DNA of 64,000 nucleotides from Streptomyces verrucosisporus (GCF_017114865.1 NZ_JADEYH010000022.1:1-64000), one strand, 5' to 3'. Shown: positions 1-9,447, counted from the stretch's first letter. Program-made: numbers and translations. Notes: generated by a model not told the origin, from the letters alone.

Positions 1-12
1 TGTCACGTCACA

Positions 13-1353
13 TCACGGATGGTGAACTGCCCGATGCGTACCTCCACCGCCAACCGGGATGCCGTACCGGGTACGGAAACGGCTCAGTTCCTCGTGGAAG
101 CCGGGGAAGGTCTTGCCGACGCAGTCCGGGTCGTCGAGGGTGAGAGCGCCGCGCACCCTCAGGCCGAGCACGGAGAACGCCATGGCGATCCGGTGGTCCC
201 GGTGGCAGGCGATCCGTGCCGCGACCGGCCGGCCGGGATGGACGGTGAGCCGGTCCGGCCCCTCCTCCGTGTCCACTCCGCAGGCACGCAGGTTCCGGGC
301 GACAGCGGCGACGCGGTCGGACTCCTTCAGCCGGGCGTGTCCGACACCGTGGATGGTGATGGGGGCGTCGGCCAGAGGCGCGATCGCCGCCAGCGTCATG
401 AAGGTGTCCGATATCTCGCCCATGTCGACGGCGAACCCACCCCGGACGTGCCCGGTGCCGGTGACCGTCGTCGCCTCCCCGGTGGTCTCCACCCGGGCAC
501 CGGCCCTGCGCAGCACCTCGACGAACCGGAGGTCGCCCTGCAGGCTTTCCCTGCCCAGGCCGGGCACCGTGACCGTACGGCCGGCGATCACGGCCGCCGC
601 GAAGAAGTAGGAGGCGGAGGAGGCGTCCGGCTCGATCGCGAGGCGCGAGGCGGCGTACCCGCCGGGCCGGGCCTCGATCGTCCCCGGCGAGGTCTCCTCG
701 GCGTCCGCGCCGAAGTGCCTCATCAGCGCGAGGGTCATGTCGGCGTACGGGCGGCTGACCAGGCTGCGGGTGCGGATGGTCAGAGGTGCGCGGGCGAGGG
801 GCGCCGCCATCAGAAGGCCGCTCAGGAACTGGCTGCTCAAGGAGCCGTCCAGATCCACCTCGCCGCCGTGGAGGCCCGCCGCGTCCATCTGCAGGGGCAG
901 AGCGGCCCCCGGCGCCGTTCGCACCGTGGCGCCGAGGCTTGTGAGGGCGTCCGCCAGGGGGCGCAGCGGGCGTGCACGCAACTGCGCGGTGCCGTCGAGG
1001 AGGAACCGGCCCTCCCCCGCTGCGCAGAAGGGCAGCAGGAACCGGGCCGCCGTCCCGGCGTCGGCGCACCAGACCCGGGCTCGTCCGGCGGGAGCGCCTC
1101 CCAAGCCGGTGATCTCCCAGTACTCGTCCCGCGGCCCGGCGGTCACACGGGCACCGAGGTCCACCAGCGCCTCGCGGAAGGCGAGGGTGTCCTCGCTGAC
1201 CAGCGGGCGCAGCAGCCTGGTGGTGCCGGCGGCCGCGGCGGCCAGCAGAGCGGCCCGGTTGGTGATGCTCTTCGACCCGGGGATCTCGGGGACGAACGCC
1301 ACGGGGAGCGCGGCGGTGTCCGTGCGGCCTGCCCCGGGCCGGCCGGCGCTCAT
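13..1353 (-). CDS. aroA: EPSP synthase (3-phosphoshikimate 1-carboxyvinyltransferase), cluster copy
   Basis: 446 aa. Transfers the enolpyruvyl group of PEP to shikimate-3-phosphate, the penultimate step to chorismate. Family motifs in order: PGSKSITNRA (~26-35), DAGTAARFL (~98), DGSLSSQFLSG (~170), a DTFMTLA segment (~315), RLKESDR (~344, catalytic Glu) and DHRIAMAF (~385). The segment corresponding to E. coli GNAGTAMRPL reads DAGTAARFL, so the Met and Pro next to the PEP pocket are Ala and Phe; this is a variant seen in other EPSPS subclasses, not proof of altered inhibitor response. The ATG overlaps the transketolase stop (ATGA), so it is the last visible gene of the phzCDE-transketolase operon. 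The role is inferred to be precursor supply, probably additional to a housekeeping aroA elsewhere. Confidence 0.93.
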   Translation of the reverse strand: MSAGRPGAGRTDTAALPVAFVPEIPGSKSITNRAALLAAAAAGTTRLLRPLVSEDTLAFREALVDLGARVTAGPRDEYWEITGLGGAPAGRARVWCADAGTAARFLLPFCAAGEGRFLLDGTAQLRARPLRPLADALTSLGATVRTAPGAALPLQMDAAGLHGGEVDLDGSLSSQFLSGLLMAAPLARAPLTIRTRSLVSRPYADMTLALMRHFGADAEETSPGTIEARPGGYAASRLAIEPDASSASYFFAAAVIAGRTVTVPGLGRESLQGDLRFVEVLRRAGARVETTGEATTVTGTGHVRGGFAVDMGEISDTFMTLAAIAPLADAPITIHGVGHARLKESDRVAAVARNLRACGVDTEEGPDRLTVHPGRPVAARIACHRDHRIAMAFSVLGLRVRGALTLDDPDCVGKTFPGFHEELSRFRTRYGIPVGGGGTHRAVHHP

Positions 1354-3452
1354 GAGCGGTTCCTCCGCGCGGCGAGGGCCTGACTGGAGCGGACTGCCGC
1401 CACAACGTGCTCAGGAGTGAGGCCGAACCTCTCGTACAGGGCTTTGGGAGGCGCCGACGCCCCGAACTCCTCGACGCTCACCGCCACCCCCGAGTCGCCG
1501 AGCAGCCGGTGCCAGCCGAGAGCGTTGCCTGCTTCCACGGAGACCCGGACCGCTGTGTCCGGTGGAAGGACGGCGTCGCGGTACTCACGGTCCTGCTCCG
1601 CGAACCACTCCAGGCAGGGAAGTGACACCACGCGCGTCGTGACGCCCTCGTCCTCGAGGAGCCGCCGGGCCTCCAGGGCGATGTGGACCTCACTGCCGGT
1701 GGCGAGCAGGACCGCCTCGGGGTTCCCCTTCGAGGCCTCGGCCAGGACGTATCCGCCGCGAGCCACGCCCTCGGCGGAGGCGAGGCCGCTTCCCGGCGAA
1801 CGGTCGAGCACCGGGACGTTCTGCCGGGTCAGGCACAGCCCGGCCGGCCGGTCGGTCCGCTCCAGGACGGAGCGCCACGCGACGACGGTCTCCCCGGCGT
1901 CTGCGGGGCGGACCACGTCGAGGCCCGGGATGCCGCGCAGCGACCACAGGTGCTCCACGGGCTGGTGGGTCGGACCGTCCTCCCCCAGGCCGATCGAGTC
2001 GTGCGTCCAGACGTAGACGACCGGCAGCCTCATCATGGCGGCGAGCCGGACGGCCGGGCGCATGTAGTCGGAGAAGACCAGGAATGTCCCTCCGTAGGGC
2101 CGTGTGCCGCCGTGCAGCGCCATGCCGTTGAGGATCGCCCCCATGGCGTGCTCGCGGATGCCGAAGTGGAGCGTTCTGCCGTACTCGTGGCCGGGGAAGA
2201 CGTCGGTCTGGAACTCGCGGGGCACGAAGGACGGCTCGCCCTTCATCGTGGTGTTGTTGGAGCCGGCCAGGTCGGCCGAGCCGCCCCAGAGTTCCGGCAG
2301 CACGGGGGCAAGCGCGTTCAGCACCTCACCGGACGCCGCGCGGGTGGCGACGCTCCTGCCCGCCTCGAACTCCGGAAGCTCCTCGTGCCAGCCGGGCGGC
2401 AGACCACGGGACGACAGCCTGTCCCACAGCTCGGCCCGGTCAGGGTTGGCGGCACGCCAGTCCTCGAACCGCTTGTTCCACAGGGCGTGTGCCTCACGGC
2501 CCCGTTCGGCCACTTCGCGGGTGTGCTCCAGGACGTCGTCGGGGACTTCGAAGGTCCTGTCCGGATCCATCCCCATGATCCTCTTGGTGGCGGCCGCCTC
2601 GGCAGCTCCCAGCGCGGAGCCGTGGACGCCCCCGGTGTTCCGCTTGTTCGGAGCGGGCCACCCTATGACGGTGCGCAGCGACACGATGGAGGGCCGGCCG
2701 GTCTCGTCCCGGGCGGCGCTCAGAGCGGTGTACAGCGTCTGTACGTCTTCCCGGTAGCCGCCGCCGGCCGTCCAGTCCACCTGCTGGACGTGCCAGCCGT
2801 ACGCCCGGTACCGCTCCAGCACGCTCTCGGACTGGGCGATCCGGGTGTCGCCCTCGATGGAGATCCGGTTGTCGTCGTAGAGCACGACGAGGCTTCCGAG
2901 CCTCTGGTGTCCGGCGAGTGAGCACGCCTCGTGGCCGATGCCCTCCTCCAGATCACCGTCGGAGGCGAGGACCCAGATGGTGTGGTCGAACGGGGACCGG
3001 CCGACGGGGGCGTCCGGGTCGAAGAGGCCGCGTTCGCGGCGGGCCGCCATCGCCATGCCCACCGCGTTGGCCAGCCCCTGGCCGAGAGGCCCGGTCGTGG
3101 TCTCCACGCCCGGGGTGTGTCCGTACTCGGGGTGGGCCGGGGTGAGGCTTCCCTCGGTCCGCAGAGCCCTGATGTCATCGAGCCCGAGACCGTACCCGGA
3201 CAGGTAGAGCTGGGTGTAGAGGGTCAGACTGGAATGACCGCAGGACAGCACGAAGCGGTCGCGCCCCGCCCACCGCGGATCACCGGGATCGTGTCTCAGC
3301 AGCCGCTGGAAGAGCAGGTAGGCCGCCGGAGCCAGGCTCATGGCGGTCCCCGGGTGCCCGTGTCCCGCCGTCTCCACGGCGTCCAGCGCCAGGCCTCGCA
3401 CCGTGTCGACTGCGCGCCGGTCGAGATCGGTCCACCGAAGCGTCTCACACAT
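1350..3452 (-). CDS. tkt: Transketolase, cluster copy
   Basis: 700 aa from the ATG of MCETLRW. This start is chosen over an ATG 14 codons upstream because GGGAGG lies 9-10 nt before it and the upstream codons lie inside phzE. TPP-binding and catalytic landmarks: GHGHPGTAMSLAPA (~30), an LSCGHSS segment (~70), GPLGQGLANAVGMA (~120), GDGDLEEG-like (ASDGDLEEGIGHE, ~160), and in the pyrimidine domain FGIREHAMGAILNGM (~405). Interconverts sugar phosphates and can supply erythrose-4-phosphate for DAHP synthase. Its start overlaps the phzE stop by 8 nt and its stop overlaps the aroA start, so co-translation with the shikimate genes is likely. A dedicated transketolase within an operon making chorismate-derived intermediates is the main reason to read this as E4P supply. 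Confidence 0.93.
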   Translation of the reverse strand: MCETLRWTDLDRRAVDTVRGLALDAVETAGHGHPGTAMSLAPAAYLLFQRLLRHDPGDPRWAGRDRFVLSCGHSSLTLYTQLYLSGYGLGLDDIRALRTEGSLTPAHPEYGHTPGVETTTGPLGQGLANAVGMAMAARRERGLFDPDAPVGRSPFDHTIWVLASDGDLEEGIGHEACSLAGHQRLGSLVVLYDDNRISIEGDTRIAQSESVLERYRAYGWHVQQVDWTAGGGYREDVQTLYTALSAARDETGRPSIVSLRTVIGWPAPNKRNTGGVHGSALGAAEAAATKRIMGMDPDRTFEVPDDVLEHTREVAERGREAHALWNKRFEDWRAANPDRAELWDRLSSRGLPPGWHEELPEFEAGRSVATRAASGEVLNALAPVLPELWGGSADLAGSNNTTMKGEPSFVPREFQTDVFPGHEYGRTLHFGIREHAMGAILNGMALHGGTRPYGGTFLVFSDYMRPAVRLAAMMRLPVVYVWTHDSIGLGEDGPTHQPVEHLWSLRGIPGLDVVRPADAGETVVAWRSVLERTDRPAGLCLTRQNVPVLDRSPGSGLASAEGVARGGYVLAEASKGNPEAVLLATGSEVHIALEARRLLEDEGVTTRVVSLPCLEWFAEQDREYRDAVLPPDTAVRVSVEAGNALGWHRLLGDSGVAVSVEEFGASAPPKALYERFGLTPEHVVAAVRSSQALAARRNRS

Positions 3453-5520
3453 GTCGGGCGACCTCCCGGCCGTCCACCCGTACGGGACGCCCACCGCTCT
3501 CGGCGGAGTGGGGGCCGGTCAGCGGGGACCTGCCCGTCCGGGGCCCGTGCGACGCGCGCTGTGTGCGTCCGCGGCCGTTACCGCCCAGTACCTCCGCCAT
3601 GAGGGAACCGACGATGCGCACCCCGTCCTCGGTGAGAACCGACTCGGCGTGGAACTGCATCGAGGCGAAGTGGGGGCCGCGCAGCGCGTGTACCTCGCCG
3701 GTCTCGGCGTCACGGCTCACCTCCACCGTCCCCACCCCGCCGCACTCGACTTCGTCCCCGGCGCTGCGCGCGGCGAACGTGTTGTAGAAGCCGACCCTCT
3801 CCCTGGCTCCGAACAGGTCGATCTCCCGCTGCGCACCCTGGTTCGGCACCTCTCTGCGGACCAGGTCGAACCCGAGCCGCATGCTGAGCACCTGGTGGCT
3901 GAGGCAGACCGCGAGGAACGGACGCCGCTCCTCCAGTAACGTGTCGATCGCCGACCGCAGGTGTGCGATCTTGGGGTGACTCGTCTCCCTCGGATCGCCC
4001 GGGCCCGGCCCCATGACGACGAGGTCCTGTCCATCCAGGGTGTACGGCTCGTCGAAACGGCGGATGGTCACCGACAGCCCCATGGAACGGAGTTGGTGGC
4101 CGATCATCGCGGTGAAGGTGTCCTCGGCGTCTACGACCAGCACCCGGCGACCCGCCAGTTCCGGATCCGGCCGGTTCCGTACCGTGCTCTCGGCCAGCCA
4201 GAAGCCGGCCAGGGTGGCGTTGCGCCGCTCCAGCGAGGCCCGGACGTCCGGGTGGTCCTCGAACCGCGCGGGAGGAGTCGTGTCGTGGGCGAGTGAGCGG
4301 GATCCGGGGGCGGGAGCGGCCGCCTGCAGCGCCGCGAGCAGTCCGGCCGCCTTGGCCCTGGTCTCGGCGACCTCGGAGACGGGGTCGGAGTGGCGCACGA
4401 GCGTGGCGCCCACCCCGATGGTCATCCGCCCTCCGTCACCGATGTCGGCGGTACGGATCAGGATGGAGGAGTCCAGGGCGGGCTCGCCGTGCTCGTCGCG
4501 GCCGATGAGGGCGGCCACTCCGCTGTAGTAACCGCGGCCCCGGGGCTCGTACCGGCTGATGACCCGGCAGGCACTCTCCAGCGGACTGCCGGTGACGGTG
4601 GGAGCGAACATCGACTCGCGCAGGATCTCGCGCGGATCCTGCGCGCTGCGGCCCTCGATGAAGTACTCGGTGTGAGCGAGTCTGGCCATCTCCTTGAGGC
4701 GGGGGCCCACCACCCGGCCACCCGAGTCGCAGATCCGGGCCATCATCTTGAGTTCCTCGTCGACGACCATGTAGAGCTCGTCGGACTCCTTGCGGTCTGT
4801 CAGGAAGGCCAGGACCTCCGGCAGCGTGGGGCCGGACGACGGGTAGCGGTAGGTGCCGCTGATGGGGTTCATGACGGCGGTGCCACCCGAGAGGCTGACG
4901 TGCCGCTCAGGGGTGGCGCCGACGAAGGTCCGGGATCCCGTGTGGATCACGAAGGTCCAGTAGGCACCCGACTCCTTCCGCACGAGCCTGCGGAAGAACG
5001 AGAGCGCGCTGTGCGGTGTGTAGTCGGCGATGTCGGCCACGAACGAGCGCTTGATGACGAAGTTGGCGCCCTCGCCCGTGCCTATCTCATCGGCGATCAC
5101 CCTGCGGACCACGTCCGCGTAGGTCTCGTCGTCGACGTCGAAGTCGCCGTCGGCCAGGTCGATCGGCACGTCCGGGAGCCGCCGCAGTGCCTCGGCGACC
5201 GGCAGCCGGCCCTGGCCGGTGACGGTCATCGCGATCAGCGGCTCGTCGTCGTCGGCACAGGCGAAACCGCGTTCGGTGATCTGCCGGTAGGGGACGAGCG
5301 TCAGCACCTCATGGCGGGGGCCGCCGGTGCGCGGTCGTTCTCCGGACACCGGGAGGTCCGCCAGCGTCTTGGGAGTCGTGATGTCTCCGACCAGGACGTC
5401 CAACTCCTCCGGGCCCGTCGCCTCCGGACGGTACAGCAGGGCGAAGGCGGGAGGCTGTGAGCTCAGTATCCGCTCGAGCAGCTCCGCGGCGGCCGGCTCC
5501 GGCCTCTCGGTCCCGCTCAT
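3445..5520 (-). CDS. phzE: PhzE-type 2-amino-2-desoxyisochorismate (ADIC) synthase, fused synthase plus glutamine amidotransferase
   Basis: 691 aa. N-terminal chorismate-binding domain (~1-400; landmarks NPISGTYRY, KESDELYMVVDEELKMMA, SPLESACRV, YSGVAALIG) and C-terminal class I glutamine amidotransferase (~435-640). The GATase nucleophile motif is AVCLSHQVLS rather than GICLGHQ, as is usual in PhzE, and FHAESVLTEDG supplies the triad His/Glu. Converts chorismate plus glutamine-derived ammonia to ADIC without releasing anthranilate. About 45 basic, low-complexity residues follow the GATase core and run into the transketolase start. The downstream-overlapping partner phzD supports ADIC synthase over TrpE/G or PabA/B. 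Starts ATG, overlapping the phzD stop (ATGA). Confidence 0.94.
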   Translation of the reverse strand: MSGTERPEPAAAELLERILSSQPPAFALLYRPEATGPEELDVLVGDITTPKTLADLPVSGERPRTGGPRHEVLTLVPYRQITERGFACADDDEPLIAMTVTGQGRLPVAEALRRLPDVPIDLADGDFDVDDETYADVVRRVIADEIGTGEGANFVIKRSFVADIADYTPHSALSFFRRLVRKESGAYWTFVIHTGSRTFVGATPERHVSLSGGTAVMNPISGTYRYPSSGPTLPEVLAFLTDRKESDELYMVVDEELKMMARICDSGGRVVGPRLKEMARLAHTEYFIEGRSAQDPREILRESMFAPTVTGSPLESACRVISRYEPRGRGYYSGVAALIGRDEHGEPALDSSILIRTADIGDGGRMTIGVGATLVRHSDPVSEVAETRAKAAGLLAALQAAAPAPGSRSLAHDTTPPARFEDHPDVRASLERRNATLAGFWLAESTVRNRPDPELAGRRVLVVDAEDTFTAMIGHQLRSMGLSVTIRRFDEPYTLDGQDLVVMGPGPGDPRETSHPKIAHLRSAIDTLLEERRPFLAVCLSHQVLSMRLGFDLVRREVPNQGAQREIDLFGARERVGFYNTFAARSAGDEVECGGVGTVEVSRDAETGEVHALRGPHFASMQFHAESVLTEDGVRIVGSLMAEVLGGNGRGRTQRASHGPRTGRSPLTGPHSAESGGRPVRVDGREVARHV

Positions 5521-6194
5521 ATGCCGGCCCTGCTCAGGTCTGTCCCGGTCGCGGCGCCGACCGCTCCCAGGTCGCCGAGGATACCGTCCGTGGTGATGAC
5601 CACGGCGCAGCGCTGCGCCGCGTACTCGACGGCCAGCCGGTGGTACTCGGCGGAGAAGTCCGCGACGGCGTCGGCGACCAGGAACGTCTGGATGTCGTTG
5701 CTGAACGCCTCGATCGCGGTCATCAGCACACCGACGTGGGCGTAAACGCCACAGACGACGAGCTGGTCGCGGCCGTGCTCACGCATCCGCTCCAGCAGGC
5801 TGGAGCGGAAGAAGGCACTGTAACGCCACTTGGTGAACGTCCAGTCACCCGGTTTTGGGGCCAGGGGCCCGGCGACCCGGCGTTCCTCCGGGGACCTCCG
5901 CATCCCCGGGCCCCAGAAGTCCTTGAGCAGGCCGCGCTGCTCGTCCGTCATGCCGCCGGGCTGCGCCGTGTAGGCCACGGGCATCCTCAGCGCGGTGCCG
6001 CGTTCGCGGAGGAGGGCGGCGTTGCGCACGAGCGGGTCGCGCAGGGAGGCGGGCAGCGGATGCAGGAAGTACTGCTGCATGTCGTGCATGAGCAGCACCG
6101 CGCGGTCCGGGTCAACGGTCCACCGGGCGGTGTTGGCGGGCAGGTCGCCCGCCGTCGGCATCGGGTACGGCTCGATGGGGGGTATGCCCGCCAT
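5517..6194 (-). CDS. phzD: PhzD isochorismatase, DHHA-forming
   Basis: 225 aa from MAGIPPIEPY; an in-frame ATG 25 codons upstream is rejected because the family starts at MxGIPxIxPYPMP and an AAGGTC-type ribosome site precedes this ATG. Hydrolyses ADIC to trans-2,3-dihydro-3-hydroxyanthranilate (DHHA) plus pyruvate. Catalytic Asp38 (LLMHDMQ) and Lys122 (FTKWRYSAF) fall at the same positions as in Pseudomonas PhzD. GVYAHVGVLM replaces the C-containing segment of other cysteine hydrolases, as is usual for this branch. It has no aryl-carrier domain, unlike EntB. Its stop overlaps the phzE start. About 240 nt separate it from phzC, with a hairpin in between. Confidence 0.95.
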   Translation of the reverse strand: MAGIPPIEPYPMPTAGDLPANTARWTVDPDRAVLLMHDMQQYFLHPLPASLRDPLVRNAALLRERGTALRMPVAYTAQPGGMTDEQRGLLKDFWGPGMRRSPEERRVAGPLAPKPGDWTFTKWRYSAFFRSSLLERMREHGRDQLVVCGVYAHVGVLMTAIEAFSNDIQTFLVADAVADFSAEYHRLAVEYAAQRCAVVITTDGILGDLGAVGAATGTDLSRAGI

Positions 6195-6259
6195 GACCTT
6201 CCTCTCCTCGGGCTGAACAGCTGTGGTAATGGGCCGCCCGGGCGGCCGGGGTCGTCGCG

Positions 6260-6290
6260 CCCGAGGCATGCGCCGAAGCGCGGCCTCGGG
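6260..6290 (-). terminator. Hairpin in the phzC-phzD intergenic region
   Basis: CCCGAGGC and GCCTCGGG form an 8-bp stem around a 15-nt spacer that can itself pair (GCGC). It lies between phzC and phzD on the transcribed strand, so it may attenuate or process the mRNA rather than end it. No U-tract follows. Confidence 0.4.
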
Positions 6291-6431
6291 TGGAGTGGCG
6301 GAGGTGCCCGTTCCGCCTCCGGGGGACGGGCACCCGGCCAGGGCACGGCCCGTCGGGCGACGGTCCTGCCCGGCAGGGTTCCGGGTCCGGTCCGTGCCCT
6401 TTGCGGGACGGGGCGGAAAGGCGGGAACGCC

Positions 6432-7667
6432 TCACATCACCGCGGACGGCTGCGTCCTCATGGGCCGGGCGGCTTGCGCCGACGCGGCCCGGCCGGCCGC
6501 CCACCAGGCGGAGACCACGGAGAGCGCCTGCTCCGGGTTGAGCCGGGGATCGCAGAAGCTCTTGTACCTGGTTCCGGCCCGGTGAGCCTGGGACTCGTCC
6601 CGGACGCACTCGGTCACGTCGTCGGGCGTCGTCTCCAGGTGGAGTCCTCCCGCGATGCCGCCGGCCCCGCCGACCGCCTGCTGGAACTCCCTCACCTCCT
6701 GGACGACCGTGGGCAGGAAACGGGTCTTGAACCCGTCGGGGGTGCTGACGGTGTTTCCGTGCATGGGGTCGGTGAGCCAGATCACCGGGTGCCCGGCGGA
6801 GCGGACGGCCTCGACGAGTGCGGGCAGCTTCTCGGCCACCGTCCCGGCACCCATCCGGGCGATGAGGGTGAGTCTGCCCCGCTCACGCTCGGGGTCGAGC
6901 CGCTCGCACAGGGTGAGCAGCTCGCCGGTCGTCATACGCGGGCCGACTTTGCAGGCCACCGGGTTGAGGACCTGGGAGAGCAGAGCGACATGGGGTCCGT
7001 CGACCTGGCGGGTACGTTCGCCGATCCAGGGCCAGTGCGTGGAGGCGAGCAGCAGTCGCCCCTGCTCGTCCCGGCGCAGCATGGGCACCTCGTAGTCGAG
7101 CAGCAGCGCCTCGTGGCTCGTCCAGACCGGGGCTCCGACGCGGGCCCGTCCGCCCTGGTCCTGCCATCCCAGGTAGCCCATGACGTCGTAAGCGGTCCGG
7201 TAACCCGTGAGGAGGCGCCCGGGGTCGGGACGCCTGAGCTCGGGATCGGGCTCCGGGCTGTTGACCATGTGACCGCGGTACACGGGCAGCTCGACACCTC
7301 CGACCGACTCGGTCGGATTGGAACGGGGTTTGGCGAACTGCCCGGCCATACGGCCCACCCGCAGAACCGGTTTACGCGTGTCCATCTGCAGGGTGCCGGC
7401 GAGCATGTCCAGCAGGCCCGCTTTGCGCGCGATGTAGTCAGGGGTGCATTCCGCCGGGTCCTCCGCGCAGTCCCCCGCCTGCACCACGTGGGCCTCTCCC
7501 GCGGCGACCAGGGCCAGCAGCGACTTCAGGGTGGCCACGTCCCCGGCGTTGACGAGGGCCGGACGGGCCGCCAGTTCCTTCCGTGCGAGCAGAACCCGTG
7601 AGGTGTCTTCCCAGGGAGGCTGCTGCAGCGCCTGTTCGTATCGGATATCGAGCAGAGCGTCTTCCAC
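6432..7667 (-). CDS. phzC: PhzC-like class II (plant-type) DAHP synthase
   Basis: 411 aa, GTG start with GGGG six nt upstream. Condenses PEP and erythrose-4-phosphate to DAHP, entry to the shikimate pathway. Class II landmarks: VQAGDCAEDPAE (~78-90, metal-binding Cys), RVGRMAGQFAKPRSNPTE (~118-135), YRGHMVNSPEPD, TSHEALLLDYE, IGERTRQ, KVGP, LTLIARMGAGTV, WLTDPMHGNT, and a GGLHLETTPDDVTEC metal site near 360. It lacks the N-terminal extension used for aromatic feedback and chorismate mutase docking in the ~460-residue housekeeping AroG type, so reduced feedback control is inferred. It is the first gene of the operon and is preceded by a 574-nt region with a candidate operator. Confidence 0.95.
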   Translation of the reverse strand: MEDALLDIRYEQALQQPPWEDTSRVLLARKELAARPALVNAGDVATLKSLLALVAAGEAHVVQAGDCAEDPAECTPDYIARKAGLLDMLAGTLQMDTRKPVLRVGRMAGQFAKPRSNPTESVGGVELPVYRGHMVNSPEPDPELRRPDPGRLLTGYRTAYDVMGYLGWQDQGGRARVGAPVWTSHEALLLDYEVPMLRRDEQGRLLLASTHWPWIGERTRQVDGPHVALLSQVLNPVACKVGPRMTTGELLTLCERLDPERERGRLTLIARMGAGTVAEKLPALVEAVRSAGHPVIWLTDPMHGNTVSTPDGFKTRFLPTVVQEVREFQQAVGGAGGIAGGLHLETTPDDVTECVRDESQAHRAGTRYKSFCDPRLNPEQALSVVSAWWAAGRAASAQAARPMRTQPSAVM

Positions 7668-8241
7668 TGGTTCCCCAATCGTGAGTGGGTGACGGGTTCA
7701 GCCGCCCCGGGCTGAGAGTGCGGGCGTCCTGCCGAGCGCACCGGCGCGAGACCGAGCACCCCGCTCACCGTTTCGGTGAGGACCGGGCCGGAGACGAGGG
7801 CCCGGGGATGCTTCAGGGCGAGAACCGGCCCGGAGCGTGACGGGCCCATGACCGCATCGGTGTCGATGCACTGGGGTTCTCCTCGTTCATGCCGGTCGAG
7901 CATCGGGAAACGCGAGGGCCGAGGCCGTGAAACGGGGGCGGACTTGCTTCCTGGACCGGAGGCCTCCCGCTCCGCCGGAGGATCCTCGCGGTGGTTCACA
8001 GCATGTTGTGTGGTGGGGAGGCCGACCAACACCCACCGCCGCACTCCGTCACTTGCCTGATAGTTCGTCAGGTGGTGGAAAGTCCGTCAGGTCGTGTGGA
8101 GCGCGACGCACTCCCGCCTGCGTGCCCGGCGTTCCCGGCAGGGCACGGGGCGGACCCGGCGGGGTTTCCCGGCCCGGTCGGAGCGCTTCCGGGGCAAGCT
8201 CCGCACAGTCGTGCGCTCCACCGCCCCGGGGACGAACGACG
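7668..8241. other. Intergenic region upstream of phzC
   Basis: 574 nt between phzC and the first IS701-like gene, with no convincing coding sequence. It holds the inverted repeat at 7764-7780 and, near 8060-8095, three copies of a GTCAGGT-like motif on the + strand (TCGTCAGGTGG, CCGTCAGGTCG). The phzC promoter must lie here, but I cannot fix its -35/-10. Confidence 0.5.
7764..7780. promoter_or_regulatory. Candidate operator upstream of phzC
   Basis: CTCACCG-TTT-CGGTGAG, a perfect 7-bp inverted repeat about 97 nt upstream of the phzC start. It is followed by GACCGGG. Position suggests a binding site for a cluster regulator; it only loosely resembles butyrolactone-receptor sites. Confidence 0.4.
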
Positions 8242-9447
8242 TCAATGGGGATGACGGGCCAGCACGATGGCTGCGTGGGCGGCCGAGGCCAGCGTGACGT
8301 GGCGATGCCACCCGTCGAAGGAACGACCCGTGAAGTCCCTGAGGCCCACCCGGTCCGCGATGTCGTTGAAGTCCTGTTCCGTTCTGCCGGCGAGTCTGCT
8401 CAACCTCACCAGGGAAGCCGGAGGCATGGTCGCCATGTTGGTCAGCCACAGTTCGGCGGGCCAGCGCCCGCCGTCCTCGCCGATCCCCATCAGCAGCAGT
8501 TCCTCTGTGTCCGGAGCCCCGCCCGCCGTACCCGCGCGGGTGCCGGGAGGGTGGGGCAGGCGGACGCGGACGACGGCGGCCAGGGTCGTCCGCCCACCGT
8601 TTTCCCTGCCCGCGGCCGGGCGCCGCAGGTTTCTGGCCAGTCCCATGATGAGGCGCGCGGCAAGGGAACCGGTTCCGCAGCCCTGGAGGGCCGGGTCCGT
8701 CACGTTGAGGCGGAGATCCCCGCCGATCCTCGCCAGGAGCGGCACCCTGTCGGTGTTGAGTCTCACGAAGGCCTCCGCCGTGTGCATCCCGCCCACGTCG
8801 AGCACCACCGGCCGGACGGGCAGCCCCCACCTCGTGCTCTCCAGGCACGCCTCGGCGACGCACTCACTCAGGGTCTCCACCCCCATCCCGTCCGGGATCG
8901 ACACCCGGCTCCTCCGGAGGTCGTCCTTGAGCCAGGCCCCCGGCAAGTGGAGGCGCCAGTTGACCGGAGAGCTCATCCTCTCCGAGGCGGCCCAGACACC
9001 GATGGCGCGCTGTGCGTTCAGCACCTGTCCCAGGGTGGGGAAGAAACATCTCTCCACGCCCACCGAGTGGCGGCCGGCCTTGGGTATGATCATCGGCTGC
9101 ACGACCCAGGCCTGCGGACGGGACACGTCGACCAAGTGGTCCGCGAGGGCCCTGCGGATCGGAACCCAGTCCCATGTGGAGTTGCAGATGAAGTGGTGGA
9201 GGTTCTGCTCCGAGGTCTGGTCGCCGAAGAGCGCCGCGATGTTGCGGATCGACTTGCGCCCCGGGGTCTCCAGCAGCCCGCGCAGATACAGCATGCCCTT
9301 TCTGTGCTGATCACTGCGGGGTAACGAGGCGAACAGCACCGAGCAGAGGTCGGCGAATGCCCCGCTGTGGGGATCGAACCGCGTCGATGTCCGTGTGCTC
9401 CGGACCGTTTCCGCGAGACGCGTGTCGGCATCTGCTGCCGTGACCAT
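8242..9447 (-). CDS. IS701-type DDE protein with degenerate active site (probable domesticated transposase)
   Basis: 401 aa, ATG with GGGAGAAG upstream. The fold signature of IS701-family transposases is clear: IPKAGRHSVGVER (~121-133), VLDVGG (~215-220), and the C-terminal GLRDFTGRSFDGWHRHVTL block (~369-387). In active relatives the first block reads DDTGFPKKG; here it is QPMIIPKAG, so the first catalytic aspartate is gone. The second Asp (D217) and the Glu (E357 in TEQDF) remain. No terminal inverted repeats or target duplications were seen flanking the gene. Paralogous to the gene at 9998-11143 in the same orientation. Placement between biosynthetic genes and the butyrolactone switch suggests a regulatory or DNA-binding role; this is inference. 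Confidence 0.75.
   Translation of the reverse strand: MVTAADADTRLAETVRSTRTSTRFDPHSGAFADLCSVLFASLPRSDQHRKGMLYLRGLLETPGRKSIRNIAALFGDQTSEQNLHHFICNSTWDWVPIRRALADHLVDVSRPQAWVVQPMIIPKAGRHSVGVERCFFPTLGQVLNAQRAIGVWAASERMSSPVNWRLHLPGAWLKDDLRRSRVSIPDGMGVETLSECVAEACLESTRWGLPVRPVVLDVGGMHTAEAFVRLNTDRVPLLARIGGDLRLNVTDPALQGCGTGSLAARLIMGLARNLRRPAAGRENGGRTTLAAVVRVRLPHPPGTRAGTAGGAPDTEELLLMGIGEDGGRWPAELWLTNMATMPPASLVRLSRLAGRTEQDFNDIADRVGLRDFTGRSFDGWHRHVTLASAAHAAIVLARHPH

Noticed and set aside
3445..5520. Tryptophan anthranilate synthase (TrpE/TrpG fusion)
   Set aside because: PhzE-type amidotransferase motif AVCLSHQ and direct coupling to phzD favour ADIC synthase.
3445..7667. Phenazine biosynthesis cluster
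   Set aside because: PhzC/D/E are present but phzA/B, phzF and phzG are not in the window; the downstream chemistry looks different.
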